From assembly GCA_002633005.1 (NCBI GenBank), contig NMRA01000627.1, positions 79,891 through 120,526 of the forward strand: a stretch of DNA of 40,636 nt, in the 5' to 3' direction. Made by a program: the position numbers and the translations under genes. The notes beneath the pieces are model-generated. The model made no database searches. It was not told the origin of the DNA and saw nothing but the letters and a program-made list of their open reading frames with translations. Below, one piece after another: positions 30,751 through 40,636 of the stretch. How positions within the stretch are numbered: the first letter of the stretch is position 1; each line of letters starts with the position of its first letter. Origin of the DNA: Phoronis australis. Its lineage: Eukaryota > Phoronida > Phoronidae.

Positions 30751-32740
30751 AAAATATTGTCTGTTAGTTATATACCTGCGAATCTCACCACTTTCAGATA
30801 TGGAGCAACATTTAAGTACTTATCTAACACAGCAAAAAGTACAAGTTTACAACTATTTCGAACTTAACGATCCCATTCCTGGAAGGCGCAGTTCTTAACA
30901 CTCTNGCCGGAAATGTGGGTACGGAAATAACCGATGACAACCGGTAATCATACGCTCAGAGAGAACGGTCAAGTACTGTTCAAAAATCGCTTTTGGCAAG
31001 AAAGGCGAAAAGAATATAAAGAAAGGGTGTCGAAAATAAGATTTTATGTAGTAAGTATTTTCGGATACTGGAACCACATGGGCAGTTTGAGAGAAGGACA
31101 TTAAGTGAGATTTCGAACAGCACTGCCAAAGAGTATCTTTGGCACTGCTTCGACGGTCTGAAGTCAGAGGTCGAAATATGCATTTGCACGGACCCAATTT
31201 CCCGAAAGGTGATTGGAATTTTCTACTTCAGATTATACCAAGGAATAATAATTACACCGATATGCAGACGTTTGCCGATCTAGAATTTTTTTCTTCTATT
31301 CCATTACCAGAACGGGTACTGTTGCTGCAATTTGACGTACCCTCACGATGAGTCAGGGCACCTCGGCCGAGAGATGCGACGTATTCACGGACATATGATA
31401 ACATTAAATACCAATCGTCATATGCAAAGAGCAGATAAAATTTGGAAACTAGATAATTAAGTTTGTATCAAAAGAACCAACATGAGAATCAAAAACAATC
31501 AAACAATATAACACAGCTTTTACTTTCACGGTGACACTATAACGTTTTCAAGGACATGGCCGTCATTGAGGAGTCGTTCCTCAACTGATGCACAATGAAC
31601 TGGCGTCACGAAAATAGACGGGAAAAGTCAATGATTTTCTGATCTCAGTCGAGGTACAAAATTGGTCTCAAAAAGCTTTTTAATTTGATATTATAAAGGA
31701 GGTAAACATTATGGCATGTTACTCATTACTTGATATATATTATCAAGATTCTGAACTAGATATGGCTTTGAGGTTACTCAAAAGCGTTTCCATACAATCA
31801 ACATGCACCTGGGGTCTAAAATGTCTTTCGCCAAAAATGTGCTAGGTGGAGCACGGCAGAAGCCATGAAAAAAAACTCACTCACGTCACGTTTCTAGAAA
31901 TTTGACCGGATAAAATGTTTTAAACAAACAGCTGCTTCAAACAGGCAAGGGCTTCCTGAAAATTTGAATTGAATGACTGAAAAATATGCGTGTGAAAAAT
32001 AACAAATCGCTTTGTCAGTCGAAGTTGATGGGATTCTCAAATTAAATCAGACCTTTCCTGTCACATCTGCTTCCAATCGGTGTCAGTGAAATACAAAGAG
32101 GACAAACTACAACGATGAAACGTTAGATGTTCGAAATCCCGACTGCTCATACGTCTAAATACAACAAAACGTCCAAAAGCAAATGTGCAAATCTCAATGC
32201 GCATGCCTCACATAACCTCATGGATTGAACATAAAAACTTCTTAAATTATATCATTGAAATTTTTACGCAAAAATGTATCATATTCATTACACCATATCT
32301 TAAATGTTAATTGTCATCTAGTGTTTGATATTACTTTATTTCTGTTTCTGTTGACAAAGGACGTTATTACATCCGAAAATTTCAGTTGATCAATTCTTGT
32401 TGTTTTATTTACCTATTTATATTCTACAAATGTATCAAGAAATGGTAGGACAATATTGTATTGACCAGTTACAGAACACTCAGTATTCCACGTTATACTC
32501 CTGTAATTGTAGCGAGAGATGACGATAACATAGTTGCTAGGGTAGTCGATGCGAATATAGGGAGCGCTGAATCAGCACGACTTGCCGTGGATTTGCATTT
32601 CACATCATAACTGAAGTGTTCCATAGCAACTCGAGTACGATTCTCAGATTTGAGTACGCGTTTGGAGTCTACTCGAAATGTGACATTAAATACGCTTTTT
32701 CGAGTAGGCCTGCGACTCCAGTGAGCGGGACGAAATCTCG
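30751..32740. other. Intergenic, nothing recognised
   Basis: Contains one N (30905) and short chance frames on both strands (30895-31197, 31139-31351) without domain signatures. Confidence 0.4.
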
Positions 32741-32752
32741 TCTTGGTCTGAC

Positions 32753-33110
32753 GTTCGAATCGATTAAGCCCGGCTTCAATGTAGGATATTAGCAGCTCGA
32801 CAGATTATATCAATGTTAAACACCATGTTTTTGTAGCGACTATGCATGAATTTTTCGGGTAAACGTCAGTAATCGAACAATATGCTGGAGATACGAGGGG
32901 TTCGAATAGACTAAGATCGGCTTCAATGTGGGATATAAGCAGCTTGATAGATTATATACATGTTAAATACCATGTTTTTGTACCCATTGTGGATTCATTT
33001 CTTTGAGGACACGTCAGTAATCGAATAATTTGCTGCAGATACGAGTAGGTTCGAATAGATTAAGATAAGTATAGAGTGGGTATTCGCTGTTTGGTAAATT
33101 ATATAAGTGA
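32753..33110 (+). repeat. Tandem promoter-like units upstream of copy B
   Basis: Three successive units of about 150 bp begin GTTCGAAT(A/C)GA(T/C)TAAG (32753, 32902, 33048). They share CGGCTTCAATGT(A/G)GGATAT, AGCAGCT and GATTATAT, and the first two also share ATGTTTTTGTA and ACGTCAGTAATCGAA. The third runs into the TATA box and exon 1 of copy B. Only one unit is present at locus A. Confidence 0.75.
33100..33107 (+). promoter_or_regulatory. TATA box of copy B
   Basis: TATATAAG is followed by a conserved downstream stretch (ACTGAC, GTTGCGACAA) and, 59 bp on, by the donor GTAAGT at 33160. Confidence 0.6.
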
Positions 33111-33127
33111 CCAACAAATTGTTTCTA

Positions 33128-33159
33128 CACACTGACTTGAAACTAGTTGCGACAATTTG
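33128..33159 (+). other. Copy B noncoding exon 1 (inferred)
   Basis: Ends GCGACAATTTG before GTAAGTATG. The start is inferred from the TATA distance and from alignment with locus A. Confidence 0.5.
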
Positions 33160-33179
33160 GTAAGTATGTTCTTCTAGAT

Positions 33180-34786
33180 TTTCGAAATAATATTCCTTTG
33201 TATATGTGTCGACTATCTGTCAGTGGCGACAACAAAGGTGTACTGAAATCCCAGATTCGCGGTCCATTGTTCTGTTGGACAGGTCAATGAGTGAGTGAGA
33301 AGACTAAAATGTTACACTCTTCTCAGTCCTATCATGCAAGTGGACTTGGATAGTAAACGCTACGAACAAGACACCTATTTTGATCAATGATATCAGTTCT
33401 CTGACAAAGATTTTTTTCAGTACCTTACAACGAAAAGAACTGATTTTTTTTGTTTTTCAACATCAAAGCTGAGGCCAGAGAAATCGTCAAACATGAGGAC
33501 ACTTAGAGATGTTTCGAACTATCTCAACACTATTAGTTGACAATCAGAGTATTGGGGCAATAAGTTCTGTAACCGCAGAAGACGCGTATTTGTAAGAAAT
33601 TTGATTCACTTTTTTTAGAAAATGTTTAATTTTGTCTGCACTTTATAAAAATACCCGTAAACTGCCTCAATTCTTGTGAACGATAATTAACAAAGCTGGT
33701 ATTTGTAGGCAGTCAAAAGAATTATGAAAAACTCAACTATAAGTCCTTTTAAGCCAAACGGCAGTTCCAAGAAACTGACTAAGTTCACTTTTGACTTAAG
33801 CCCAAAATTTGTTTCAACCTTCAAGCTTTGAAACTTGCACATCTGGTATGATTCAAGACAAACTGAATACGAAATGTAAATAAAAAAACTATCAAATCAA
33901 ACTCAAGATCTCTTTCGGACTTTGGACAAATTCAGGTTTCATCTTAATTAAGACTTAGGATTTGTCTTAGCTAAGCAAGTGTTCTTGCATAGAGCGATAG
34001 GACTCTTTAGTTTCCATTTTTTAAAGAGTTGCCGACTTCCTCGCCAAAAAACTTAACTCTTTTTTTCATTTTCAACCAAAAAGAGTATATTACTTCTTTA
34101 CCGTCATGAATTGTCCAAGCTATGTAAAGATTTACATAACTATCGCACGTCATTTGAATAATTTCAGGCTCTTGGTGCATTTTATATGGCGTGATTTCTG
34201 GATGATATGTATGAATTCACCGTGTGTTTCCTTAGGGCAATGACATATGGATGAGACTTGTCTACCTTCCGCCCTTGTTGCTTTGTACCAGATTATAGAG
34301 CAGTGAAGGCCCCATTTCCTTCGCTCAGTAAACTGAGAGACGATCGTTCTCAGCAAACCCGTGTTCGCATTTCTACCTTTCCTAATTCATCAATTTCGTG
34401 CAAAACCAAAACCTCTGATCTGTCCACCTGTTTTTCAAAACAGAAAACGAAAAGTTTCCGCCCCGAAACTCCACTGAAAGTAATTAATCATTAAAACAAA
34501 ATACGTAGCTATGTAGACACAATGTTATACATGTAGATGTATTGCACTTGAACGTAATATATTCTAAATAGCTTAATTTACAATGGCTAATTGCTCTCAA
34601 TATTCAAGAGAAATTGTCAATTATTGAAAGGATTTTCCGACAGAACAGCTCTAAAAATTACTCGAGACACGTTTGGAAAGAAGTACATACTGTACATGTA
34701 CCAATGTATTTTTTCAGTTATGATAAGTGGTAAGCAATTAGAAAACACAACAGACATTTCTCTAAGTCACTTTATGGTTAAATATG
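33180..34786. other. Intron 1 of copy B, left part, nothing recognised
   Basis: AT-rich; frames at 34150-34356 and 34258-34494 lack support. Confidence 0.45.
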
Positions 34787-36061
34787 ACTAAATTGGGTAA
34801 GGAATATCGATATAAATTGTTCACTTTAGATACAAAAGTTCGATCAAATTCAACGAAACTAACGATTCTGTATGTTATAAAAACGGATAACGAACTCCTA
34901 TCTATGAATGACAATCGATCAGCTATTTATAATTTCTTAATTTGCAACTCAATGCATCTGACAATCACACGCAAGAAATTTGAAGAATACACCAGAACCC
35001 ATGAAAATCGTCTGCATTAAATCTTACGACGGAACCACGATACCTTAAGTACAGCCCAGAGCATCATGCTTGCAAACCGCAACATCCTAGGTACGAATCA
35101 CAACATCACACGTACAAATAAAAATCACCTATCCATACGCAAAGAATGATTTTCACATGATTCTTACGAATAACACTAAGATCGCCAAGTCTGGATTTTC
35201 TTCTAACGGTTGATCGGCTTTTCGACTCGTCATCGCATGTAGGATCTTTTGCTCACTTGCATTATTCTGTTGTCTGCGCATGATTCAAACGGCTGATACA
35301 GGGATTGTGAAGTACAGTACATGTACAATATGAAATGATGTGAGGACGAAAGTCTGGTGTGTTACCTTCTATCGATTTCCTAATATTTTGTAACGAATAG
35401 CATTCTCCGTCAAATGTATATCTCACGTACATAGAAAGAAATTTATTAATAAACATCACAAACCCCAATATATCGTATTCTTGCGAACTTTCGCCGAGAT
35501 TTTGTATTTTACCAGACCACCACCACTACGTATACACAATCGCATTGCCTGCCAGTTAATGCGTGAGTTGCATGTAAAACACAAAGTTCTTATAGAGATT
35601 TCAGATGTATCACAACACAAATTTGTTTTAAGGTCATATATATGTAGTATCGCTTTCCATAGGATTTTTTCTGGGATTATGCGCCAAGAGTTCGCATTAA
35701 TCACAACACGAATCAAAATCAGAGACCCAACTCCTTGAAGGAAGGATGTCAAAAAGCTTTGATAATATCACACGAACGATTACAATTAGCGTGAAGCTGC
35801 ATTTTGCTCTATTTAGAGGGGATAAAAATGTAAGATTTTCAACTTCCACGATGACATACATGTACGTGCATGCAGTGCCTGTTGGTTTGTGTATCGGGAC
35901 TGGAATGCTCTCATATCAACCATTATCAAGAGGGCGGTTTTGATGAGAATGAAAGGCCTCTTTTCATCCAGTTTAACAAGGTGAACTGTAGCTATAAAGT
36001 GTATGTGTGTATGATACTTAACACTGTCCATGACACTGAAAATGCCATGATTCTTTTGCAG

Positions 36062-36202
36062 CCTGAAATATTGCCATACGAGCCAAGCCCACTACAATGA
36101 AGCCAGTATATATCATTGCCCTTGTGATTGTCAGCGTGATGTTCTCGTCAGCTTCTTGAGTGATTATGTTGATCCGGCAATGTACCCTCACTTTGCAATA
36201 AA
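36062..36202 (+). pseudogene. Copy B exon 2: signal peptide with lost splice donor
   Basis: The acceptor TTCTTTTGCAG ends at 36061 and the exon starts CCTGAAATAT as in copy A. ATG at 36097 opens MKPVYIIALVIVSVMFSS, then two residues and TGA at 36157-36159. Where copy A has the donor GTGAGT, copy B has TTGAGT (36156-36157), so splicing to a third exon at this site is lost. One codon is inserted before it. AATAAA at 36197-36202 lies 38 bp downstream and is absent from copy A. It is either a dead copy or a minigene making only a 20-residue hydrophobic peptide. Confidence 0.65.
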
Positions 36203-36466
36203 GTTGTAATTCCTTCTTCGCTGACTCCTAACGTCCAGTTCCAACATAACCCGCTCTTACTTTACTCGCCTCCTTAACTTGGTTCTTGAGTGCGTTGGTC
36301 ACGATCCTACTACGAACGCTACAAATCTCATAGCTTCCTAATTGGCGCAGCCACCTCTGTGTCGCTACCCTGCAAATTCCCGACTCCACCACCCAACGTA
36401 TAGGTGGCTGGAAGCACGAAGGGCTCAGGAACTACAATTCGTCTCCCATCCTTACACTTCCCACCA

Positions 36467-36704
36467 GGAGGCAGTGCGGCCTGATTGATAAGTGCCCGCT
36501 TTCTTTACTCGAGGTCGTGGGTTCGAGTCCCACAATGTCACACTGCTAAACCCTTGAGTCAGGTTTCTAGCTCCTCAGATTCGGTTTTAACTACATATTA
36601 ATAAAGCTTAAAAATCGTTCCAGGTGATTAGTGTAATGGGCCCACATGTGACGCATGCGCACGTCTGGTACAGCGTGTACCAGACCGCCTACAATTGTAT
36701 TTTT
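36467..36704 (+). mobile_element. tRNA-derived SINE, copy 2
   Basis: Same family as 10341-10576: GGAGGCAGTGCGGCCTG, B box GGTTCGAGTCC at 36520-36530, AACCCTTGAGTCAGGTTTCT, CGGTTTTAAC, GTTCCAGGTGAT, AATGGGCCCA and terminal GTCTGGTACAGC...CAGACC. Same strand, roughly 85-90% identity by eye. Confidence 0.85.
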
Positions 36705-36737
36705 ACACTTTACCGCTACTAACAATCCCACTCACTC

Positions 36738-37065
36738 ATTACCAGACTCTTTCGTCGCCAATGCACACACGTATTGCCAGTTCTCAACCTCATGACACCT
36801 TTTCTCCACATCGGGTCAACCGTCCATTGTCAGTGCCCCGTCTCACTCACCAACCCCTTTCATCATATATTGGGGCAACTGTATTACCAGTTTCTCGTTC
36901 ACTACTCATCTTCATCTCGGGGGCTGCTGTGTTGGCATTGTCTTCCGTCGCTTCCCGTTATTTTCTTTTGAACTGTATTGCCAGTGTCCTTTTCACTCAC
37001 CATTTTTCACACTAGGGCGCCTATATTAGTTGCCAGTGTCCTGATTCACTCACCCCGTTTTCGGG
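36738..37065. repeat. Degenerate tandem repeat of about 54 bp (ATTGCCAGTGTC...CACTCACC)
   Basis: The motif ATTRCCAGTNTC recurs at 36738, 36773, 36826, 36883, 36934 (weak), 36977 and 37028. Most copies are followed after 10-15 bp by TTCACTCACC-like sequence. The frames at 36695-37015 and 36978-37313 are by-products. Confidence 0.7.
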
Positions 37066-37244
37066 CTCCTACCTCCCGGGCACTCTTTCCAGTCCTGATT
37101 CTTGTTGCTTTACCCCATGCCCTCGTACATGCTAGAATGTTTAGTTGTACCCCGCTAATCCCAACTTATCTCAACTTATATCCTGCCATTACCCGGCACT
37201 GCCGATGCAAGCCTGTTGCTGACATCATGCTTGCTTTCAAACTG

Positions 37245-38470
37245 CCCCGTCAGATGGCGCAGCGATTAGTGGGAATAGATAAATTAGTTGAAATGCGTGA
37301 TTGGTGTCTCTAACATTATGAGCTTGTGGATGACGTCATGTAAGTTATCAAATTGTGCACATGATGTGGCGCATCGATTAGAAATAGTTGAATTAGTTGA
37401 ATCCAACTAATCTGAATCCCAAGTCATCTCAACCTATTCAGCACTGTGCTATTCCACTAATTCAAGTAATTCTACCAATTGTTGCGCTATCTGAGGTATT
37501 ATTGGCATTGTGAGAAAGAAAGACCGGAGTCACTGCCTTGCCTGCAGGTGGTGCAGCGATTTGTGGTTTGAGTTGAATAAGTTGACATGCGTGTTTGGTG
37601 TCTCTAAAAGTGGGAGCTTATTGATGGCGTCATATATCTTACCTACCAGCCCACAGGTGGCGTCATCTTTTAGTGGGAATAGCTGAACTGCTTGTTTTGT
37701 GTCTCTCAACTTGTGATCTGGTGAGCCTTTTGCTGACGTCATGTACTTTATCTGTCTGCCTGCTGGTGACGCAGCGATTTATGGGAATAGTCAAATTAAT
37801 TGAAGTTTTTGTTCTGTGTCTCTCAAGTTGTGGCCCTGTTGCTGACTGCATGTTTGTCTTAACTATGAGTCTGTCCCTGCAAGTGGCGCAGCGATTAGTT
37901 TGAATAGTTGAATTAGTTGAAATGCGTGTTTGGTGTCTCTAAAATTGTAAGCCTGTTGATTATGATTTTATCTACCTTCCTACAGATGGCACAATGATTA
38001 GTGGGAATAGTTGAATTAGTTGAAATTCGTGGAGACTCTAAAATTGTGAGCCATGAGTTGATCAGATCTTCTACGTCATCTACCTGCCTACAGGTGGTGC
38101 AGCTATTAGTTAAAGAAATTGTCAATTGACATGCATTTTCTACTTGACCAACATAATTTCATCTAGACGTTATTTAGTGAATTCCCGCAGGTGGCACATC
38201 GAATGTAGTGGGAACTGCTGAATTAGTTGAAATGCTTGTTTTGTGTCTCTAAAGTTGTGAACCTTTATCTGACGTCTGTTTGTGTAACAGAGGTAGCTTG
38301 AAATATACGAATTTGCTGGGAACTTAGCACTGACTTCTGAAACATCATTTACCTATGAATGAAGTCACCATTTCATCTTTCTTTGCACTACAATGGTTTA
38401 GCGCCTTATATCCAGTATTTATAAGAGTAGTAGAAAAAGTATTGCAGGTGGCGCTGCAATTAGTTGAACT
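37245..38470. repeat. Degenerate tandem array of about 108 bp with TGACGTCA cores
   Basis: About ten units share CAGGTGGCGCAGCGATTAGT, GGGAATAGTTGAATTAGTTG, then GTTTGGTGTCTCTAAA and a GCTGACGTCATGTA-like segment. Starts fall near 37251, 37364, 37544, 37655, 37763, 37875, 37982, 38090, 38188 and 38445. TGACGTCA is exact at 37329-37336 and 37733-37740 and decayed elsewhere (TGGCGTCAT, TGACGTCT). No coding potential. Confidence 0.8.
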
Positions 38471-38824
38471 ACAGCTTCCTATTAATCGATTAGTAGGTCC
38501 CTACCAAAGATTCAGACATTATTCCCGTTCTATGTCCATTATCTGTATGTATTTCTGTCTATACGTTTCACTATTTCTGTTTACATATACCTGCGTATGC
38601 AGCATACATTACGTCTGCTATGTACCTTACCGAGTGCCTTATGTATATTCCTTGGTTGTTATCAATCCATGTTAGCTTGATTTTCCTCTTAGATTTCAGT
38701 TACTCTCATTTCGACACCTTGTTACGATGATTGACATATTTTTAGTGTCATGTTATTCTGTTCTATGTTAGTCTTTCTCTTATTTTCGGCAGTATTTGTA
38801 CTCTCTTTTACTCATGCTACTTTT

Positions 38825-39360
38825 TGTCAGTTTCGCACGCTCTCCCTCGGGAGGGCGGATGCATCCTTCTGCAGCATCTGTGTCAGATTGTCACCCACCT
38901 GTACAGCTCAACATATTATACATGCATAAATTTTGTAATTATCCATATCTGTAGTAGTTTAGTTTGTCATAATACACATGACATGTTTTCTCATCCTCAG
39001 GTGTTGTTTCACTGTAACCTAGCTTCGGTATCGCTTCGCAGTTATTACAGTTATACAAATTATCTTTAATTATTAAATTATTTTATGTTAGCTATACTGA
39101 ATCGTACTTTTATTGACTAACTCCGCATGCAGTTTTAATACTTAATCGCCTATACTGTACGTTGATATAATAGACGTTGAGATCGTGGTTATTGATGCTC
39201 ATAGTTCCCCACGTTCAAGTTTTTATTCAACTTTATTAATTGTTGCTGCTCAGATCGTTAACTGTTTTTTTTCCAGTGTCTTCACTGCTGACGTCAAGGC
39301 CTCTGACATGTCTTTCCCTAACCGAAGGTCATCTGGCGACGAGGAGGGAGTTGTAATCAA
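38825..39360 (+). mobile_element. Possible LTR end plus tRNA-Ser-like primer-binding site
   Basis: TGGCGACGAGG at 39334-39344, continuing AGGGA, resembles the complement of a metazoan tRNA-Ser(GCU) 3' end as used by some Ty3/gypsy elements. It follows ...AGGTCA and a 2-bp spacer, fitting an LTR ending in CA. A TG start at about 38826 (TGTCAG) is possible but unproven, since no second LTR is in the window. No gag or pol follows before the LINE relic at 39690. Confidence 0.3.
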
Positions 39361-39689
39361 AATGGGTTTGCGCAAGCCCGTGCCAACTTTATTATGGTCT
39401 ATATAATTGAAACATATGAAAATACCGAATAAATCGACATGATGCGTGCTACGTGTACTATTTCTGTCTTATCCAACTGCACGAGTGTTCGATAGATTAC
39501 TTAGTAGTCGGCTTACCTCGTCTATTGCCGTGATCCGAGTTCCCAAGGCATCAGTTCATGTCTTATTTTATGCTTTGAATACATGTTTAAACACTTACTA
39601 CCCTGCACTATAGATGTCGCTGTTATCTCAAACCCAATACTGACTTGACATTAGCTGTTTCACGACACCTGTGCTGCCTATTTTAATTT

Positions 39690-40636
39690 AAAGGGGGACC
39701 GAAAATATATTAACTCATTCCTGGATTTTATGACAAATCACAAATTTAAGACCTTCAATTACATACCCTACACGTCTTAGCCCCACATCAGCAACTTTAA
39801 TAGATAACTTCTTTACATCAACATCATACGGTCACATACATACACACTCTGGTATTCTTCTCTTTTCGATTTCAGACCACTGTCCTATCTTCATTGCTTC
39901 AAAATCGATAAAGAAAATCCACCCTAAACGCCCTACTTTCGTTTCAAAATATTCTTACACACCGGAAACAAAAACTCACTTTCTCAATAGCTTACGGAAC
40001 TGCAATATCATGGAAAAGCTAGACCGCAGCTTAGATTGTGACCCCAGTGACTACTACGCAATACTCAGTGATACTTTGACATATCTCACGAAAAAACACT
40101 TTGGTCCAAAAAATGTTAGACATAATAAACACAAACACGCGCTTAACTCATGGATTACACCTGGTATTTTAATTTCCATTCGTTACCGAGATAAACTGTA
40201 CAAACAAACCAAGACAACCCCTCGCAACACAATCCTACGCTACATGCCACAACAATCTTAAAGTATACAACAAGATTCTCAAAAAAACTATTGAGCAATC
40301 TTATTATTATGACACATTCGAAAAAGGGAAGTCTGACATAAATAAAACATGGGATACAATAAAGACAGTTATGAACAACGGCGTTCGAACAAAAAATGAC
40401 ACCCCAGAATGTCTCTTACGTTCAGATAACACTAAAACCAGTGACCTACCCGAAATGGCAAGTTTATTCAACACCTACTTTACCCAAATCGGCCCATCCC
40501 TTTCTGAATCAATAACTATGATAAAAAACAAGAATTTCAAAGCCTATCTTCCCACGCCAAACAAATTTAAGTTCTCTTTCAAACTAATTAATAATAAACA
40601 TGTACTAGATATTATAAGAGACATGGACGCAAAAAA
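39690..40636 (+). pseudogene. LINE pol fragment: end of endonuclease and pre-RT region, runs off the window
   Basis: After FLDFMTNHKFK there is a frameshift near 39765, then PTRLSPTSATLIDNFF, HSGILLFSISDHCPIF (the C-terminal SDHxPI motif of the APE endonuclease), and the linker with NSWITPGILISIRYRDKLYK. A second frameshift near 40245 leads to NKTWDTIKTVMN and FNTYFTQIGPSLS, hallmarks of the segment before RT domain 1. This order is typical of CR1/L2/Jockey-group LINEs. The element starts abruptly, so it is 5' truncated, and RT would lie beyond 40636. Confidence 0.85.

Larger units (their letters stand above)
33030..36245 (+). repeat. Segmental duplication, unit B
   Basis: Diverged copy of 21365-25735 in the same order and orientation: promoter and exon 1, two noncoding intron blocks, and exon 2. 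It lacks the THAP-bearing insertion and the microsatellite/gap region. No counterpart of exon 3 (27746) was found after it. Confidence 0.8.

Noticed and set aside
36255-36460. Frame with GAATSVSLPCKFPTPPPNV reminiscent of an Ig-like strand
   Set aside because: Followed at once by a stop, with no Trp or second Cys and no splice sites that fit; too weak to call.
37245-38470. Regularly spaced repeats resembling a CRISPR array
   Set aside because: Eukaryotic context, spacing of about 108 bp with conservation spread over the whole unit, and strong divergence; it is a degenerate tandem repeat.

Overview
The window is a piece of an invertebrate animal nuclear genome. It has spliced genes with GT/AG introns, AATAAA poly(A) signals, AT-rich introns, tRNA-derived SINEs, LINE and hAT/THAP transposon relics, micro- and minisatellites, and an assembly gap of 478 N (plus single Ns at 20661, 29379 and 30905). 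I cannot fix the phylum from sequence alone; a marine invertebrate such as a hemichordate, amphioxus or lophotrochozoan is only a guess.

Region 1 (about 2.3-16.4 kb, + strand) is a stomatin gene. Six coding exons (2318-2424, 6131-6203, 7600-7682, 11849-12052, 12951-13006, 14358-14640) join in consistent phase. They encode the membrane hairpin, the SPFH/prohibitin-homology domain and the C-terminal oligomerisation tail. Only the first (N-terminal) exon is missing or unrecognised. The introns hold a TIR element (3537-3951), an antisense retrotransposon RNase H relic (4745-5400), a small hairpin repeat (7290-7362), a SINE (10341-10576) and a 21-bp minisatellite (13071-13322). The 3' UTR ends at three clustered AATAAA signals near 16.35 kb.

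Region 2 (16.7-21.1 kb) is a 2.7-kb hAT-type DNA transposon. It has perfect 15-bp inverted termini, a flanking TACCAC on both sides and a decayed transposase on the minus strand. A second copy of its right end lies at 20662-21137, and a shorter relative with the same termini lies at 29355-30318.

Region 3 (21.4-28.0 kb and 33.0-36.2 kb) is the most interesting part. I assemble a small three-exon gene that does not appear as any single long ORF. It has a TATA box and a noncoding first exon with a GTAAGT donor, a second exon coding a signal peptide, and a phase-compatible third exon with a CC pair and several dibasic sites. A poly(A) signal follows the stop closely. The product would be a 69-residue secreted peptide of unknown family. 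A diverged second copy of the promoter, exon 1 and exon 2 lies about 11 kb downstream. In that copy the exon 2 donor is destroyed (GT to TT), leaving a stop and a nearby AATAAA, and its promoter unit has been repeated upstream. Intron 1 of copy A carries a frameshifted THAP domain. Intron 2 carries a foldback element built of about 21-bp subrepeats, ending 57 bp before exon 3.

Region 4 (36.4-40.6 kb) is repeat-rich: a second SINE, two degenerate tandem arrays (about 54 bp and about 108 bp, the latter with TGACGTCA cores), a possible LTR end followed by a tRNA-Ser-like primer-binding site, and a LINE relic (endonuclease end and start of RT) that runs off the window.
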